A stretch of 64,000 bases of DNA from Lysobacterales bacterium (GTDB taxonomy: Bacteria > Pseudomonadota > Gammaproteobacteria > Xanthomonadales > SZUA-5). The position numbers and the translations under genes are program-made. The notes under the pieces are model-generated. The model was not told where the DNA came from. It searched no databases and saw only the letters and a program-made list of their open reading frames with translations. Below are positions 1 to 8,745 of this stretch, piece after piece. The stretch lies in contig JALHMG010000003.1 in NCBI GenBank assembly GCA_022844135.1, positions 124,001 to 188,000 on the forward strand. The letters run 5' to 3'. Positions within the stretch are counted from its first letter, which is position 1, and the number at the start of each line of letters is the position of its first letter.

Positions 1-1
1 T

Positions 2-187
2 GACCGTCGCCTCATCCTGTCCCATCAAGCACGCCAGGCAGGCATACCGCTAGAACCTGGTGCCATCGAGTATCTGCTGCGCCACCATTCGCGCGATCTG
101 CATGCGCTGATGACGCGCCTGGACCAATTGCACCGCTTGAGCCTTGAGGGCAAGCGGCGGATTACGGTAGCGATGGTACGCGGTTGA
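2..187 (+). CDS. hda: DnaA regulatory inactivator Hda, C-terminal part only
   Basis: The window opens inside a reading frame that ends at a TGA at 185-187. The 61 visible residues match the C-terminal end of the DnaA/Hda AAA+ family: a helix-turn segment (ILSHQARQAGIPLEPGAIEY), then LLRHHSRDLHALMTRLDQL and the closing SLEGKRRIT. In this family these residues form the lid subdomain. Hda works with the DNA-loaded sliding clamp to stimulate ATP hydrolysis by DnaA and limit re-initiation of replication. There is no DNA-binding domain IV after the lid, so this is Hda rather than DnaA. The N-terminus lies outside the window. Confidence 0.8.
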   Translation, partial: DRRLILSHQARQAGIPLEPGAIEYLLRHHSRDLHALMTRLDQLHRLSLEGKRRITVAMVRG

Positions 188-286
188 CGCCGATACGCTG
201 CGGCAGCGCGAGTGTGCGCGAAACGTAGCGTCAAACCGCGCACTGCTTTAGCAAAGGCGAACGAGCGAGGCTCTATTCTCTGCACC

Positions 287-796
287 ATGAGTTTCTTCGA
301 AACCGATCCCGAAACGCTGGCGCCGCTGATCACAGAGCTGCGCGCGCTCGCGCGCAGCGCGCGGCGGCGGCTGCCGCACGGCGAAACGTTGGCGACGACG
401 GCGCTGGTGAACGAGGTGTATCTGAAACTCAGTCGCGAACGCAGCGCGGTGGCCGTGGATCGTCGCCACTTTTTCGCCCTTGCGGCCCGCGCGATGCGCG
501 AAATCCTGATCGACGATGCGCGGCGCCGCAGCGCGCGCCACGCTGCGAGCACCAACGAAGACGACAACATCTCCCTCGCACCGGAACTCGACGCCGAACG
601 CCTGGTGGACATCGATCAGACGCTGAAGGCGTTAGCTGACATCCAACCGCGACTGGCGGAGGTGGTGATGTGCCGCTTTTTTGCCGGCTACACCGAAGAA
701 GAGACTGCCGACATCATCGGCGTGGATGTGCGGACCGTACAACGCGACTGGAAGCGCGCCAGGGCGTGGCTGGGCGAACTCACCGGCACTCGATGA
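287..796 (+). CDS. ECF RNA polymerase sigma factor (kinase-associated type)
   Basis: 169-residue sigma-70 family protein. The region-2 part holds TTALVNEVYLKL and HFFALAARAMREILIDDAR. The region-4 helix-turn-helix is near the C-terminus (YTEEETADIIGVDVRTVQRDW). This matches the ECF group usually encoded next to membrane Ser/Thr kinases, often annotated as the TIGR02999 type. Start chosen at ATG 287, where the family N-terminus begins; an in-frame ATG at 212 would add 25 residues of poor similarity. The stop overlaps the start of the downstream kinase (ATGA), so the two are translationally coupled. The likely role is transcription controlled by the kinase; no separate anti-sigma gene is visible. 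Confidence 0.88.
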   Translation: MSFFETDPETLAPLITELRALARSARRRLPHGETLATTALVNEVYLKLSRERSAVAVDRRHFFALAARAMREILIDDARRRSARHAASTNEDDNISLAPELDAERLVDIDQTLKALADIQPRLAEVVMCRFFAGYTEEETADIIGVDVRTVQRDWKRARAWLGELTGTR

Positions 797-3552
797 ATCG
801 AGATCTGGCGCGCATGCGGCGGCTGGATGAGCTGCTCGATGTAGCGCTCGGTGGATCGCTCGAAGAGCGCAACGCGCTGCTGAAGACGATCGATGGCGAA
901 GATCCCACGCTGGCGCTGGAGTTGAAACAGTTGCTCGCCGCAGCCGAACAGGACGACCCGTTGCTCGACGGCAAACCATGGGCGCGCCTGGAACCGCAAC
1001 TGGGCACATCGCATGCCGCAGGCGACGCAATTGGGCCTTATCGCCTGCAGCGCCTGCTCGGCACAGGCGGCATGGGCGAAGTGTGGCTCGCCCACAACGA
1101 GGCGGGCATCGACGTTGCGCTGAAGCTGATTCGCAGCCATTTGTCGCAAGCGGTACTGAGCGAGCGTTTGCGCCGCGAGCGCGACATCCTGATGCGCCTC
1201 AAACATCCCAACATCGCGCGCTTGTTGGACAGCGGGTTGTCGGTCGCCGGCGAGCCCTACTTGATCATCGAGTATGTCGACGGCCAACCATTGCTCGATG
1301 CCGCTCACGCGGCAGGAATCGACGTACGTGGTCGCGTACGGTGGATGCACGCGATCTGCGAGGCCGTGGCCGCCGCGCAAGCGCAGCTCGTCGTTCATCG
1401 CGATATCAAACCAGCAAATGTCTTGGTCGATCGCACGGGTCTGCCCAAGCTACTGGATTTCGGCATTGCCAAACTGCTCGACAGCAGCGGCTTCGGCGGC
1501 AGCACCGAGCTTACCCATGCGCTGGGAGGAGCGCTGACTCCAGCGTATGCAGCGCCCGAGCAGTTGCGCGGCGAGCCGGTCAGCACCGCGAGCGATGTCT
1601 ACGCCCTCGGCGTGGTGCTACACGAACTGCTCGTCCAGCAACGACCGCAACGAGAAGGTGAGGAGCTCCTGGCACCTTCGCGAGTCGCTTTGCGCGCGTC
1701 CGACCCATCGGTACGGCAACGCGCGCGCGAGCTGCGCGGCGATCTGGACGCCATCCTGGAGCGTGCGCTGCAGACCGACCCTGCCCAACGTTATCCCAAT
1801 GCTCAGTCGCTGGCAGAGGAGCTGATCGCCTGGCTCGAAGGCCAGCCAGTGCGCGCCCGCGAAGGCGCAGCGTATCGGCTGGTGAAGCTGATCGCGCGCA
1901 ATCGAGTGGCGAGCATCGCCATTGCGCTGGGCATGATCGCGAGCACGGTCGGCGCCGTCGGCGCCTGGCAGCAGTCGCATATCGCACGCCGCGAGGCGCA
2001 ACGCGCGGCCTACGTGCAATCCTTTCTCGAAGACTTGTTCGCCAACGAACTACCTGGCGCGCCGCGCGACGAACTCCCAAGCACTGCAGAACTTCTGGAG
2101 CGAGGTACCCAGCAGGCGCTGGCCGACCTCGACGCCGAACCTGGCGCGCGGTTGTCGTTGTTGCTGTCGCTGGCGCGCATCCAAGTGGGCCAGCGCCAAT
2201 GGGCAGCGGCGAAGCGCAGCTTCGAAGCAGCACGCGCGCTGCTGCCCGAGATCAACGATGCCGAAGCCTGGCGAGGCGCTGCCATCGATGCGGATCTGGC
2301 GACGGTGCAAACACAACTCGAACCCGGCGACCACATGCGTGGCGTGGACGCCCTGCAAAGCGCAGTTGCGCAGGCACGCGCACAAGGCGCGCCGGACGAT
2401 TGGCTGATCGGCAAGCTGATGGAACTGATCGCAGCGAACGTCGATAGCAATCGCGACGACACGGCGCGAGCGCAGGCCGACGAGCTGCTAGGTCTGGTCG
2501 CACGATTCGCGCCCGGCTCCGATCGGGAGATCAGCGCGCTCACCCAGGCCGTCGTTGCCTATTCGCACGACCAGATCTTCCGGCCCCATGCGGAATCGCA
2601 CGCGCGGCGGGCGTTGGAACTTGCCTCAACACTCTTCGGCGAGGAGCACGCCGAGACCGCCTATGCGTCGATGCGCGTGGCCGGTGTGTTGCGCATCAAA
2701 GGCGACATTGCAGCCGCCCTGCCCTTTGCAGAGCGCGCCGCGAGCGTCGCGCGACGCGCCTACCCAGCTCAGCACCCGCAACTGGCACGGATACTCGAGG
2801 AGCTGGCGCGCATCCGCATTCGCAGCGATCCGAACGCCGACACCACGGCTTTGTGGCGGGAGGTTCTGGCTATTCGCGAGCATGTCTACGGCCTGCATAG
2901 TTTTGCCGCAGCACGGTCCCGTGCGTTTCTCGCTACCAGCCTGATCCGCACGCAGCGCTACAGCGAGGCGGCAGCAGAAGCGCTGCGCGCCGTCAGCGAT
3001 TTGAAACGCGAAGTTGGGCCGATGCATCCTGCTTACCTTGATGCCGTCAGCTACGCGGTAACAGCGCTTACGGAAGAGCATCGCAGTGCGGAAGCGCTGG
3101 AGCTGCTGCCGACCTACGATGCCCATCCACCCAAAGAGATCGCGGGCCCCTCGCGCTGGCGCTTTTTCGAGCTCGTCGCGGCGCGCCTGCGCCTGGAGCC
3201 AAACGCCGTTGCGCTGCAGCGCCTGATCGGTGTCCTCGCCGCCGAGTCCCATGCGCCCCGCGCTGTCGCCAGTCTGTGCTTGTCGATTGCAGCAATCGCT
3301 ATCGAGCAACAGCAATTCGGCAGCGCACGAGCCGCGCTTGATGCGGCCAATACGCGCATCGCCAAGGACGATTCCACCAAACTGTCGGAAATCGCTGCGT
3401 TGCTGTCGGCAGTTGTGGACAGGCCCGAGGTGAATCGCGAGGTGAATCGAGCCGACCTCCTCGCGGCGCGAGACGTCGTCGCCGCGAGGCGCAGCGATCG
3501 CCACTATGCGGTCAGATTGGCCGACCGAATCCTAAACGCACCGCTTGAGTAG
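793..3552 (+). CDS. transmembrane serine/threonine protein kinase with C-terminal TPR-like sensor region
   Basis: 919 residues. The Hanks-type kinase domain spans about residues 80-350: glycine loop at 90-97 (GTGGMGEV), ATP lysine K111, catalytic HRD at 202-204, DFG at 222-224 and APE at 254-256, so all key residues are present and it should be active. One membrane helix follows at about 372-392. The remaining ~500 residues are helical and TPR-like and probably face the periplasm. ATG 793 overlaps the sigma factor stop. Such pairs are thought to phosphorylate or otherwise license their ECF partner; the signal is unknown. A longer in-frame start at 670 lies inside the sigma gene and is rejected. 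Confidence 0.9.
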   Translation: MNRDLARMRRLDELLDVALGGSLEERNALLKTIDGEDPTLALELKQLLAAAEQDDPLLDGKPWARLEPQLGTSHAAGDAIGPYRLQRLLGTGGMGEVWLAHNEAGIDVALKLIRSHLSQAVLSERLRRERDILMRLKHPNIARLLDSGLSVAGEPYLIIEYVDGQPLLDAAHAAGIDVRGRVRWMHAICEAVAAAQAQLVVHRDIKPANVLVDRTGLPKLLDFGIAKLLDSSGFGGSTELTHALGGALTPAYAAPEQLRGEPVSTASDVYALGVVLHELLVQQRPQREGEELLAPSRVALRASDPSVRQRARELRGDLDAILERALQTDPAQRYPNAQSLAEELIAWLEGQPVRAREGAAYRLVKLIARNRVASIAIALGMIASTVGAVGAWQQSHIARREAQRAAYVQSFLEDLFANELPGAPRDELPSTAELLERGTQQALADLDAEPGARLSLLLSLARIQVGQRQWAAAKRSFEAARALLPEINDAEAWRGAAIDADLATVQTQLEPGDHMRGVDALQSAVAQARAQGAPDDWLIGKLMELIAANVDSNRDDTARAQADELLGLVARFAPGSDREISALTQAVVAYSHDQIFRPHAESHARRALELASTLFGEEHAETAYASMRVAGVLRIKGDIAAALPFAERAASVARRAYPAQHPQLARILEELARIRIRSDPNADTTALWREVLAIREHVYGLHSFAAARSRAFLATSLIRTQRYSEAAAEALRAVSDLKREVGPMHPAYLDAVSYAVTALTEEHRSAEALELLPTYDAHPPKEIAGPSRWRFFELVAARLRLEPNAVALQRLIGVLAAESHAPRAVASLCLSIAAIAIEQQQFGSARAALDAANTRIAKDDSTKLSEIAALLSAVVDRPEVNREVNRADLLAARDVVAARRSDRHYAVRLADRILNAPLE

Positions 3553-3634
3553 CCTGGATGCGATCTAAAGACAAGGTATCCCAGCACATCCTCCGCCTTG
3601 ATGGCGCGATGCACGAATCGCGATACAGACGCCC

Positions 3635-3678
3635 CCTCAACGCCCGCCCCGCACAGACCCCGGCGGGAGTGATTGAGG
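3635..3678. terminator. hairpin between convergent genes
   Basis: Two nested stems, CCTCAA/TTGAGG outside and CCCGCC/GGCGGG inside, lie in the 249-bp gap between the kinase (+) and the beta-helix gene (-). There is no T-run, so it may be a weak bidirectional terminator or an RNA-stabilising hairpin. Nothing else was recognised in this gap. Confidence 0.35.
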
Positions 3679-3801
3679 TGCAAAGCTCGCAATGCGCCGC
3701 GGCCATGGGCGACTGATGTGCGGAAGGTAGAAAGTCGTTGGCGATTCGGGTCATGCGCATCCGGGCGGCATTGGCTTTCCGACTGATTCATCGCCAGCGC
3801 A

Positions 3802-5880
3802 TCACTCGAAGCCGTCGATCAGCAACGGTTCGCTGGTACACACTCGTGACCGCTCGGGATCCACGTACACATGGAAGGCGGCGCCCGCGGGAATTTGTGC
3901 GCCGTCGCCGCGTTCGATTGCCCAATTGCCGCGACCCTGCGATGCCGGGTTGTAGCTGAGCACCAGGTTGCTGGGCACATAAACGTTGTTCGGGTTGTAC
4001 ACCGCTGTGACGAACGGGTGCGCACATTCGGTGTTGTCGAGCAAGGGATGGCTGATGTTGAGGATCGACACCGGCACACCCAGGGGTTCGGTGCGAAATG
4101 CATGCGTGCTGGCAGCGAAGAGCGGATTTGGGATCAACACGTTGAACGCCGCACCCTCCGGTATCGCGGGCGCAAGGCCAGCCAGTGGGGCTTGATTGAA
4201 TACTCGCCAGCGGTTGATCGCAGTGTCGTACCACACGCCTATCGACGAATTGTTGTAGACGCCTGTGCCAGTTTGCGCAGGATCCCAGTGCTGCGTAACC
4301 ATCGGCAGCGCATCCGGTTGGTTGTTGAGCTGCGGGTGATCAAGCGTCGTGACATTGAAGCCCGTATTGCTATTGCTGGCAACGTGCTCAAAGACCTGCT
4401 GTGAATCGATATTGAGGAGGACAAAGAAACGGCGGCCAGACGGCATCGGCGCGGCGGTGTTTTGATTGAAGATGTTCCACACATTGTTGCTGGTGCTGTA
4501 CCACATGCCAGTGTGATTGGCCGAGCCCGCCGGCAGGGGCGTGATGCCGTCGATCTCCCGGCCAAAGTTGCTCGTTGTCAGAACGTCTGCAGCCAGCAGG
4601 CCCACCGGTGGCGCCGAGATCCGCGTGGCGTTGCCGGATAAATTCGTGGCCAGACTGTAGTGCTCAAAACTTTGATCGAAGCTACGCTCGTGTGCGCCGA
4701 TGTCGACCGTTCCAACCCTCCCGGCGCGCCCGTCGATGTCCGGCAGCGGCACCGGGACGATGATCACGACTGCCGGTTGATCGCTGTTGCTGCCTGCGTT
4801 GACTTGTGGCGCGCCGGCATTCTCGGCCTGGAAGTCGAAACGGCCGCGAAAGCGGGCCGTCGCGGCAACATCGTTTGCGCCTGCGGTGGCGTTGCAATAC
4901 GGCGTCGAATTCTGCGAATAGAGGTTGAAGTTGTGCGTTGCGCTGATGCCGTCGCTGAAGCGCAAGCCACAACCGTCAGCTTGATGCACGATGTTGTTTG
5001 CGACACGCCCTGTGAGCGCATTGCTGCCGTTTCGATCAAGGTCGATGCCCGCCAGATTCGTTCTTGCCACGGTGTTGTTGAGCACCAGCATGTTGACCGG
5101 CGCCGTGGTGGTTCGAGCAAACACCCCAGAGTCCATATTCGCTATTGCATTGCGTGTCACGCGCACCACGGGAGGCGCTGATCCGCCGCCCTGGGCGAGA
5201 AAGAATACGCCCGCCGCAAGATTTCCACCCACGGGAAGCTGCTGCAGCCGGCTGATTCGATTGCCATTGATGTTGACAACGCCATCGTGACCGGAAACGG
5301 TCAGCGCGACGCCTGAGCCCCGAACTATCATTTGGTTGTTCAACACGTTAATGGTGGCTCGGGCCGTGCCGCTTGTCCCACGATCTGCAAAGACCGCGGC
5401 ACCAGCTGGATTTGTGTTCGTCAAATACGATCTCTCGATGGTCACCGTGTAGCTCGACGCAGCATCCTCGAGTTGATTGATCAGAACCGATGAGAAACCC
5501 GTTGACGGTTGCAACGAGAGATTCGTCAGCCTGACGGATTGCGTGTGTGCCGATGAGTTCGAACCGACATTGATCGAGACCGCACCGCGAAGGCGCAAGT
5601 TGGAGAGTGCGATGTCGACATTGTTGGCGTTCGCCGTGAGCGTGAAGTTGTTTCCTTCGCCGAAGAGCGCTGCCGCGCCGCGTTTCTGCAGCGTGAGGCT
5701 CTTATTGATCGCAATCGCCTCATTGATCACAGCTTCGGTGTTGATTTCAACGGTGTCGCCACTTGCCGCAGCGTTGATGCAGGCTTGAAGCGTCGTGCCG
5801 CAACCGCCGCTGCCAGGCCATGAGAGCGTTGCTGCCGTTGCCGGTGCGCTCAGCAAGAGAAGGACAAAAAATCGATACAT
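3802..5880 (-). CDS. secreted right-handed beta-helix protein with three C-terminal repeats and a DGFE terminus
   Basis: 692 residues. The signal peptide ends near ATAA-TLSW (about residue 18). A parallel beta-helix region follows, rich in N, T, I and V rungs and opening with a Cys-containing GGCGTTLQACINAA segment as in pectate-lyase-like folds. The last ~230 residues carry three copies of a module with the patterns GMWYSTSNNVWNIFNQ, GVWYDTAINRWRVFNQ and a diverged third copy. The protein ends in LLIDGFE; a DGFE end recurs in secreted proteins of Lysobacterales as I recall them. Start ATG 5880 was chosen for the signal peptide; upstream in-frame sequence is not protein-like. No catalytic residues could be assigned, so it may be an adhesin or a carbohydrate-active protein. 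Confidence 0.72.
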   Translation of the reverse strand: MYRFFVLLLLSAPATAATLSWPGSGGCGTTLQACINAAASGDTVEINTEAVINEAIAINKSLTLQKRGAAALFGEGNNFTLTANANNVDIALSNLRLRGAVSINVGSNSSAHTQSVRLTNLSLQPSTGFSSVLINQLEDAASSYTVTIERSYLTNTNPAGAAVFADRGTSGTARATINVLNNQMIVRGSGVALTVSGHDGVVNINGNRISRLQQLPVGGNLAAGVFFLAQGGGSAPPVVRVTRNAIANMDSGVFARTTTAPVNMLVLNNTVARTNLAGIDLDRNGSNALTGRVANNIVHQADGCGLRFSDGISATHNFNLYSQNSTPYCNATAGANDVAATARFRGRFDFQAENAGAPQVNAGSNSDQPAVVIIVPVPLPDIDGRAGRVGTVDIGAHERSFDQSFEHYSLATNLSGNATRISAPPVGLLAADVLTTSNFGREIDGITPLPAGSANHTGMWYSTSNNVWNIFNQNTAAPMPSGRRFFVLLNIDSQQVFEHVASNSNTGFNVTTLDHPQLNNQPDALPMVTQHWDPAQTGTGVYNNSSIGVWYDTAINRWRVFNQAPLAGLAPAIPEGAAFNVLIPNPLFAASTHAFRTEPLGVPVSILNISHPLLDNTECAHPFVTAVYNPNNVYVPSNLVLSYNPASQGRGNWAIERGDGAQIPAGAAFHVYVDPERSRVCTSEPLLIDGFE

Positions 5881-6067
5881 GACGCTTCGTGCTCCGAGAC
5901 TAATTGCGTGTCCATCCGGATCGGAGCAGAAAAACACGACATGGATGAGATCGCGACTTTGCAGGGGGCCTGGGCCGCGATCCGGAGGGAGGCGTCGCCG
6001 CTCAGCTGCGGCAGACGTTCTCTGCACAAACAGAAAGGCGTTGGGACGGCGCAAATCACAGTAATGA

Positions 6068-6095
6068 CGAAGGGGCCTCGCGGCCCCTTCGTTTT
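6068..6095 (-). terminator. strong hairpin after the IPTL-CTERM-like gene
   Basis: A perfect 10-bp inverted repeat, CGAAGGGGCC/GGCCCCTTCG, with a 4-nt loop lies 22 bp beyond the stop of the 6117-8258 gene. The uninterrupted T-run (6092-6095) is on the plus strand, so for the minus-strand gene the hairpin is preceded by an A-tract and followed by a mixed sequence. Position suggests it ends the minus-strand transcript; a bidirectional role is possible. Confidence 0.65.
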
Positions 6096-6116
6096 CAACT
6101 CAGCTTACTGGGAATC

Positions 6117-8258
6117 TTAGTTGCGAAGGCGGAAGCCCACCGCGACCAAGCCCAACATCAGCACCAGCGAGGCCAGCATGATGCGACCGAGGTCGCTCAT
6201 CACCGGAACTGGCACCGACGGAACTACCGGCGGTGGAGCGTTGCCGCCCGGGCAGGTCAGCGTGTACGTTGCCGTCAGCGCAGGGCAACCTTGCAGCGGC
6301 TGGTTGGCAGCTGCCGTACAGGTCAACGTCGCTGTTCCCGGCGTCGTCGTGCTATTGGTGCAGGTCGCGGTGACATTAACAGCCGTGGCGCCGACAGAGA
6401 TCGGACTTGGCGGCGATACGGTGAACGTGGAACCGGCAGTAGCACCAGAGACCGCACAGGTGACCGACCGGGTGTTCGGAGCCGTGATGCCCGCGGCTTG
6501 CAGCGCTGTAACTTGTACAGCAGCGCCACCGTTGTTCAGGCTGATGTTGCCCGAGGCCGGGGTCGCCGTCAGCGTACCGCAAACGACGCCTGCGCCACCG
6601 CAGGTGATGTCGAAGTTACGCGTGACCGCAGCCGCGCCAACTGGGCTGACTTCCTGAACGCTGACGCGATAGTTGTCGCTGGCGGTCGGGTTGTTGGCGC
6701 AGGTGCAGCGGATGTTGCCCGGATCAGCCAACGTCGCCACAAAGTTCAGCGGGCTCGGAACCGTGCCGTTGGCTTGGTTTGCGAACACACAGGACAGGTT
6801 GGCCGGCGTGGGGCTAAACGGTGCGCCGATGTAAGTGACGGAAATGTTCTGCAAACGCGCCGTCGCCGGATCGCCGCTGCCACTACCGCCGCAAGCCGTT
6901 CCATCCGGGCTCGGGCTGGCGCAGAGCACGTTGATGTTCGAACTCGAACCATACGGAATCGACGTGAACGGGCCGCCCGGGGGTGCCGCGCTGACGCTCG
7001 GTGCCGGGTTGTAGGTCAGCGTCGGCGGAACGGCTGCAACGGTCGCCGCTGGGCAGGTAAGCGCCCATGTACGAGTCACTGCAACGCCACCCGGCGTCGG
7101 CGTCTCCGAGCAGGTGAGATTACCGGTCTGTTGAGCGCCACCGCGCGTACAGCTGAGATTGATCGCACCGTTGATCTGCGAAGCGACGGTTCCATTGAGG
7201 TTGATCGGTGCGTTCGTGATCGTGAAACCCGCCGGGGCCACGCAGTTGTTAACAGCAACCGAACCCGTGCCTGATCCACCCGACGATGTCACTGTGATCG
7301 ACGTATTGGCCACACCTGCAGCGCCGGCCGGGAAGGTGATCGGGCCAACTGGCGGGTTGTACGTGACGGTTGGAGCCGTATTAGGAGCCCCTGCGGGACA
7401 ATTAAGCGTCCAAACGCGATCCGGTTGCGCCACGCCACCGCGAGCCTCAGGGCAGGTCAGCGTAGCGTTCACTGCTGCCGCCTGCGGAGAGCAATTCGGC
7501 AGATTCAAGTTCTGCGCGGTTGTGGTTGGACCAACGAAGGACAATTGCGCAATCGTCGTCGTGGGGAATGCAGCGCCACCACCGGTGATATTACAGACGC
7601 CGAGTGTAGTCGTTGCCGGCGCACCCGAGCCCTGGCCGCCCGATGGCGTGACCACGATTGGAGCAGCCGTACCTGCACCTGTGTAGCTGATCGTCGACCC
7701 GGTTACCGGAGCAAAGGCTAGGGCTGGGGGCGTGTTAACTCCACCGCCGCCGACTGTCAACGTGAAACTACCCTGAGATGTCGTCTCATTTCCACCGAGG
7801 TCGGTTTGAGAGAAGTTAACCGGAACCACGGTAGTAGTTGCGCCCGCCGCCAACGGGATGGAATATGTGCAGACGGTTTGGGGCGTTCCCACGATTCCTA
7901 ACCCGCTAAGTGGAAAGTTGGAATCAACGCCACCGCCAGTATATGCAGTACCCGACGTGCCTGGACCGTTACACACGATGGTAGCACCTGAATCACCCGC
8001 GAGCGTCCCGGCAGTAGCAGTCACATTTCCACCGGTGGCGACGGGCGGACGCGCGAGGTTGAAATCTGCCTGGAAGGCAGACCGAGCGTTCGCCCCGGTC
8101 AGAGCTGCCGCCGTGAAGCGAACTTCAACAGTCGCCGTACCCCCGGCGGCTGTCGGAGAATTAGTGTGCACGACGGTGACGGTTTGAGCAACCGTCACCG
8201 ACGTCACGAAACAACCTAAGCCAAAAAGCGCTTTGGCAAAGAGCTGGTGCGTTTTCAT
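6117..8258 (-). CDS. surface protein with cohesin-like N-terminus, four Cys-containing repeats and IPTL-CTERM-like sorting tail
   Basis: 713 residues. A signal peptide is followed by an all-beta domain (about residues 30-160) that contains SAFQ-ADFNL, also resembling the small protein encoded just upstream. Four repeats of roughly 100-150 residues follow, most ending in a W.LTCP-type strand and each with paired cysteines. The C-terminus is VPVMSDLGRIM, a hydrophobic helix and an Arg-rich end (GFRLRN), the layout of an IPTL-CTERM/exosortase-type sorting signal. ATG 8258 has AGGAG 11 nt upstream; a GTG at 8270 lies too close to it. It is probably exported and anchored at the envelope. No exosortase is present in the window. 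Confidence 0.75.
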   Translation of the reverse strand: MKTHQLFAKALFGLGCFVTSVTVAQTVTVVHTNSPTAAGGTATVEVRFTAAALTGANARSAFQADFNLARPPVATGGNVTATAGTLAGDSGATIVCNGPGTSGTAYTGGGVDSNFPLSGLGIVGTPQTVCTYSIPLAAGATTTVVPVNFSQTDLGGNETTSQGSFTLTVGGGGVNTPPALAFAPVTGSTISYTGAGTAAPIVVTPSGGQGSGAPATTTLGVCNITGGGAAFPTTTIAQLSFVGPTTTAQNLNLPNCSPQAAAVNATLTCPEARGGVAQPDRVWTLNCPAGAPNTAPTVTYNPPVGPITFPAGAAGVANTSITVTSSGGSGTGSVAVNNCVAPAGFTITNAPINLNGTVASQINGAINLSCTRGGAQQTGNLTCSETPTPGGVAVTRTWALTCPAATVAAVPPTLTYNPAPSVSAAPPGGPFTSIPYGSSSNINVLCASPSPDGTACGGSGSGDPATARLQNISVTYIGAPFSPTPANLSCVFANQANGTVPSPLNFVATLADPGNIRCTCANNPTASDNYRVSVQEVSPVGAAAVTRNFDITCGGAGVVCGTLTATPASGNISLNNGGAAVQVTALQAAGITAPNTRSVTCAVSGATAGSTFTVSPPSPISVGATAVNVTATCTNSTTTPGTATLTCTAAANQPLQGCPALTATYTLTCPGGNAPPPVVPSVPVPVMSDLGRIMLASLVLMLGLVAVGFRLRN

Positions 8259-8299
8259 AATGTCACTCACTCCTAAATTTTATTGTTCTAATCGACTCT

Positions 8300-8731
8300 T
8301 CAGTTAACTGTGACGTCAACTAACGATGAAACGGATTCGCCTTTCGTATTGCTAATGTCTCCATCAGTGGCGCGAATCGCGGACGGAGAGGCGACGAGTT
8401 TGATAACGCCTACGGGAGTCAAGCCAGCGGGGAGGGCCGTAATCGATGGACTATAGACGGCAACCACTACCTTGCCGGCCGAAAAATCGCACCGTCCCAC
8501 CATATCTTTCGGTAGGTTGGAAAGACACCCTGACAGATCTATTTGCTTGTCAGAAACACCCTCAAAGTGCAAAAAGGTCTGGAATGCGCTCACCGACCCG
8601 TCGGATACAACGTCAATTGCAACGGCGGATGTGCCCTTTGCTGAAGAGGCCGACACAACTATGCGATTGTCACTGGCATTGGCGACGGCAGACGAGATCA
8701 TTGCGACGCAAAAGACTGCAGACAGTTTCAT
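8300..8731 (-). CDS. small secreted cohesin-like protein
   Basis: 143 residues: a signal peptide (cut near NASDN), then one beta-sandwich-like domain. The order of elements follows the cohesin pattern: a first strand with Gly-Thr turn (SSAKGTSAVAIDVV), SAFQTFLHFEG, a Cys pair (GCLSN...GRCDFS), then GKVVVAVYS and GVIKLVAS strands. A GAGGTG ribosome site precedes the ATG. It starts 14 bp after the dockerin gene's stop, so the two form an operon. The fold assignment is by pattern only; a carbohydrate-binding or adhesin beta-sandwich is the alternative. Confidence 0.6.
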   Translation of the reverse strand: MKLSAVFCVAMISSAVANASDNRIVVSASSAKGTSAVAIDVVSDGSVSAFQTFLHFEGVSDKQIDLSGCLSNLPKDMVGRCDFSAGKVVVAVYSPSITALPAGLTPVGVIKLVASPSAIRATDGDISNTKGESVSSLVDVTVN

Positions 8732-8745
8732 TTCAACACCTCATT

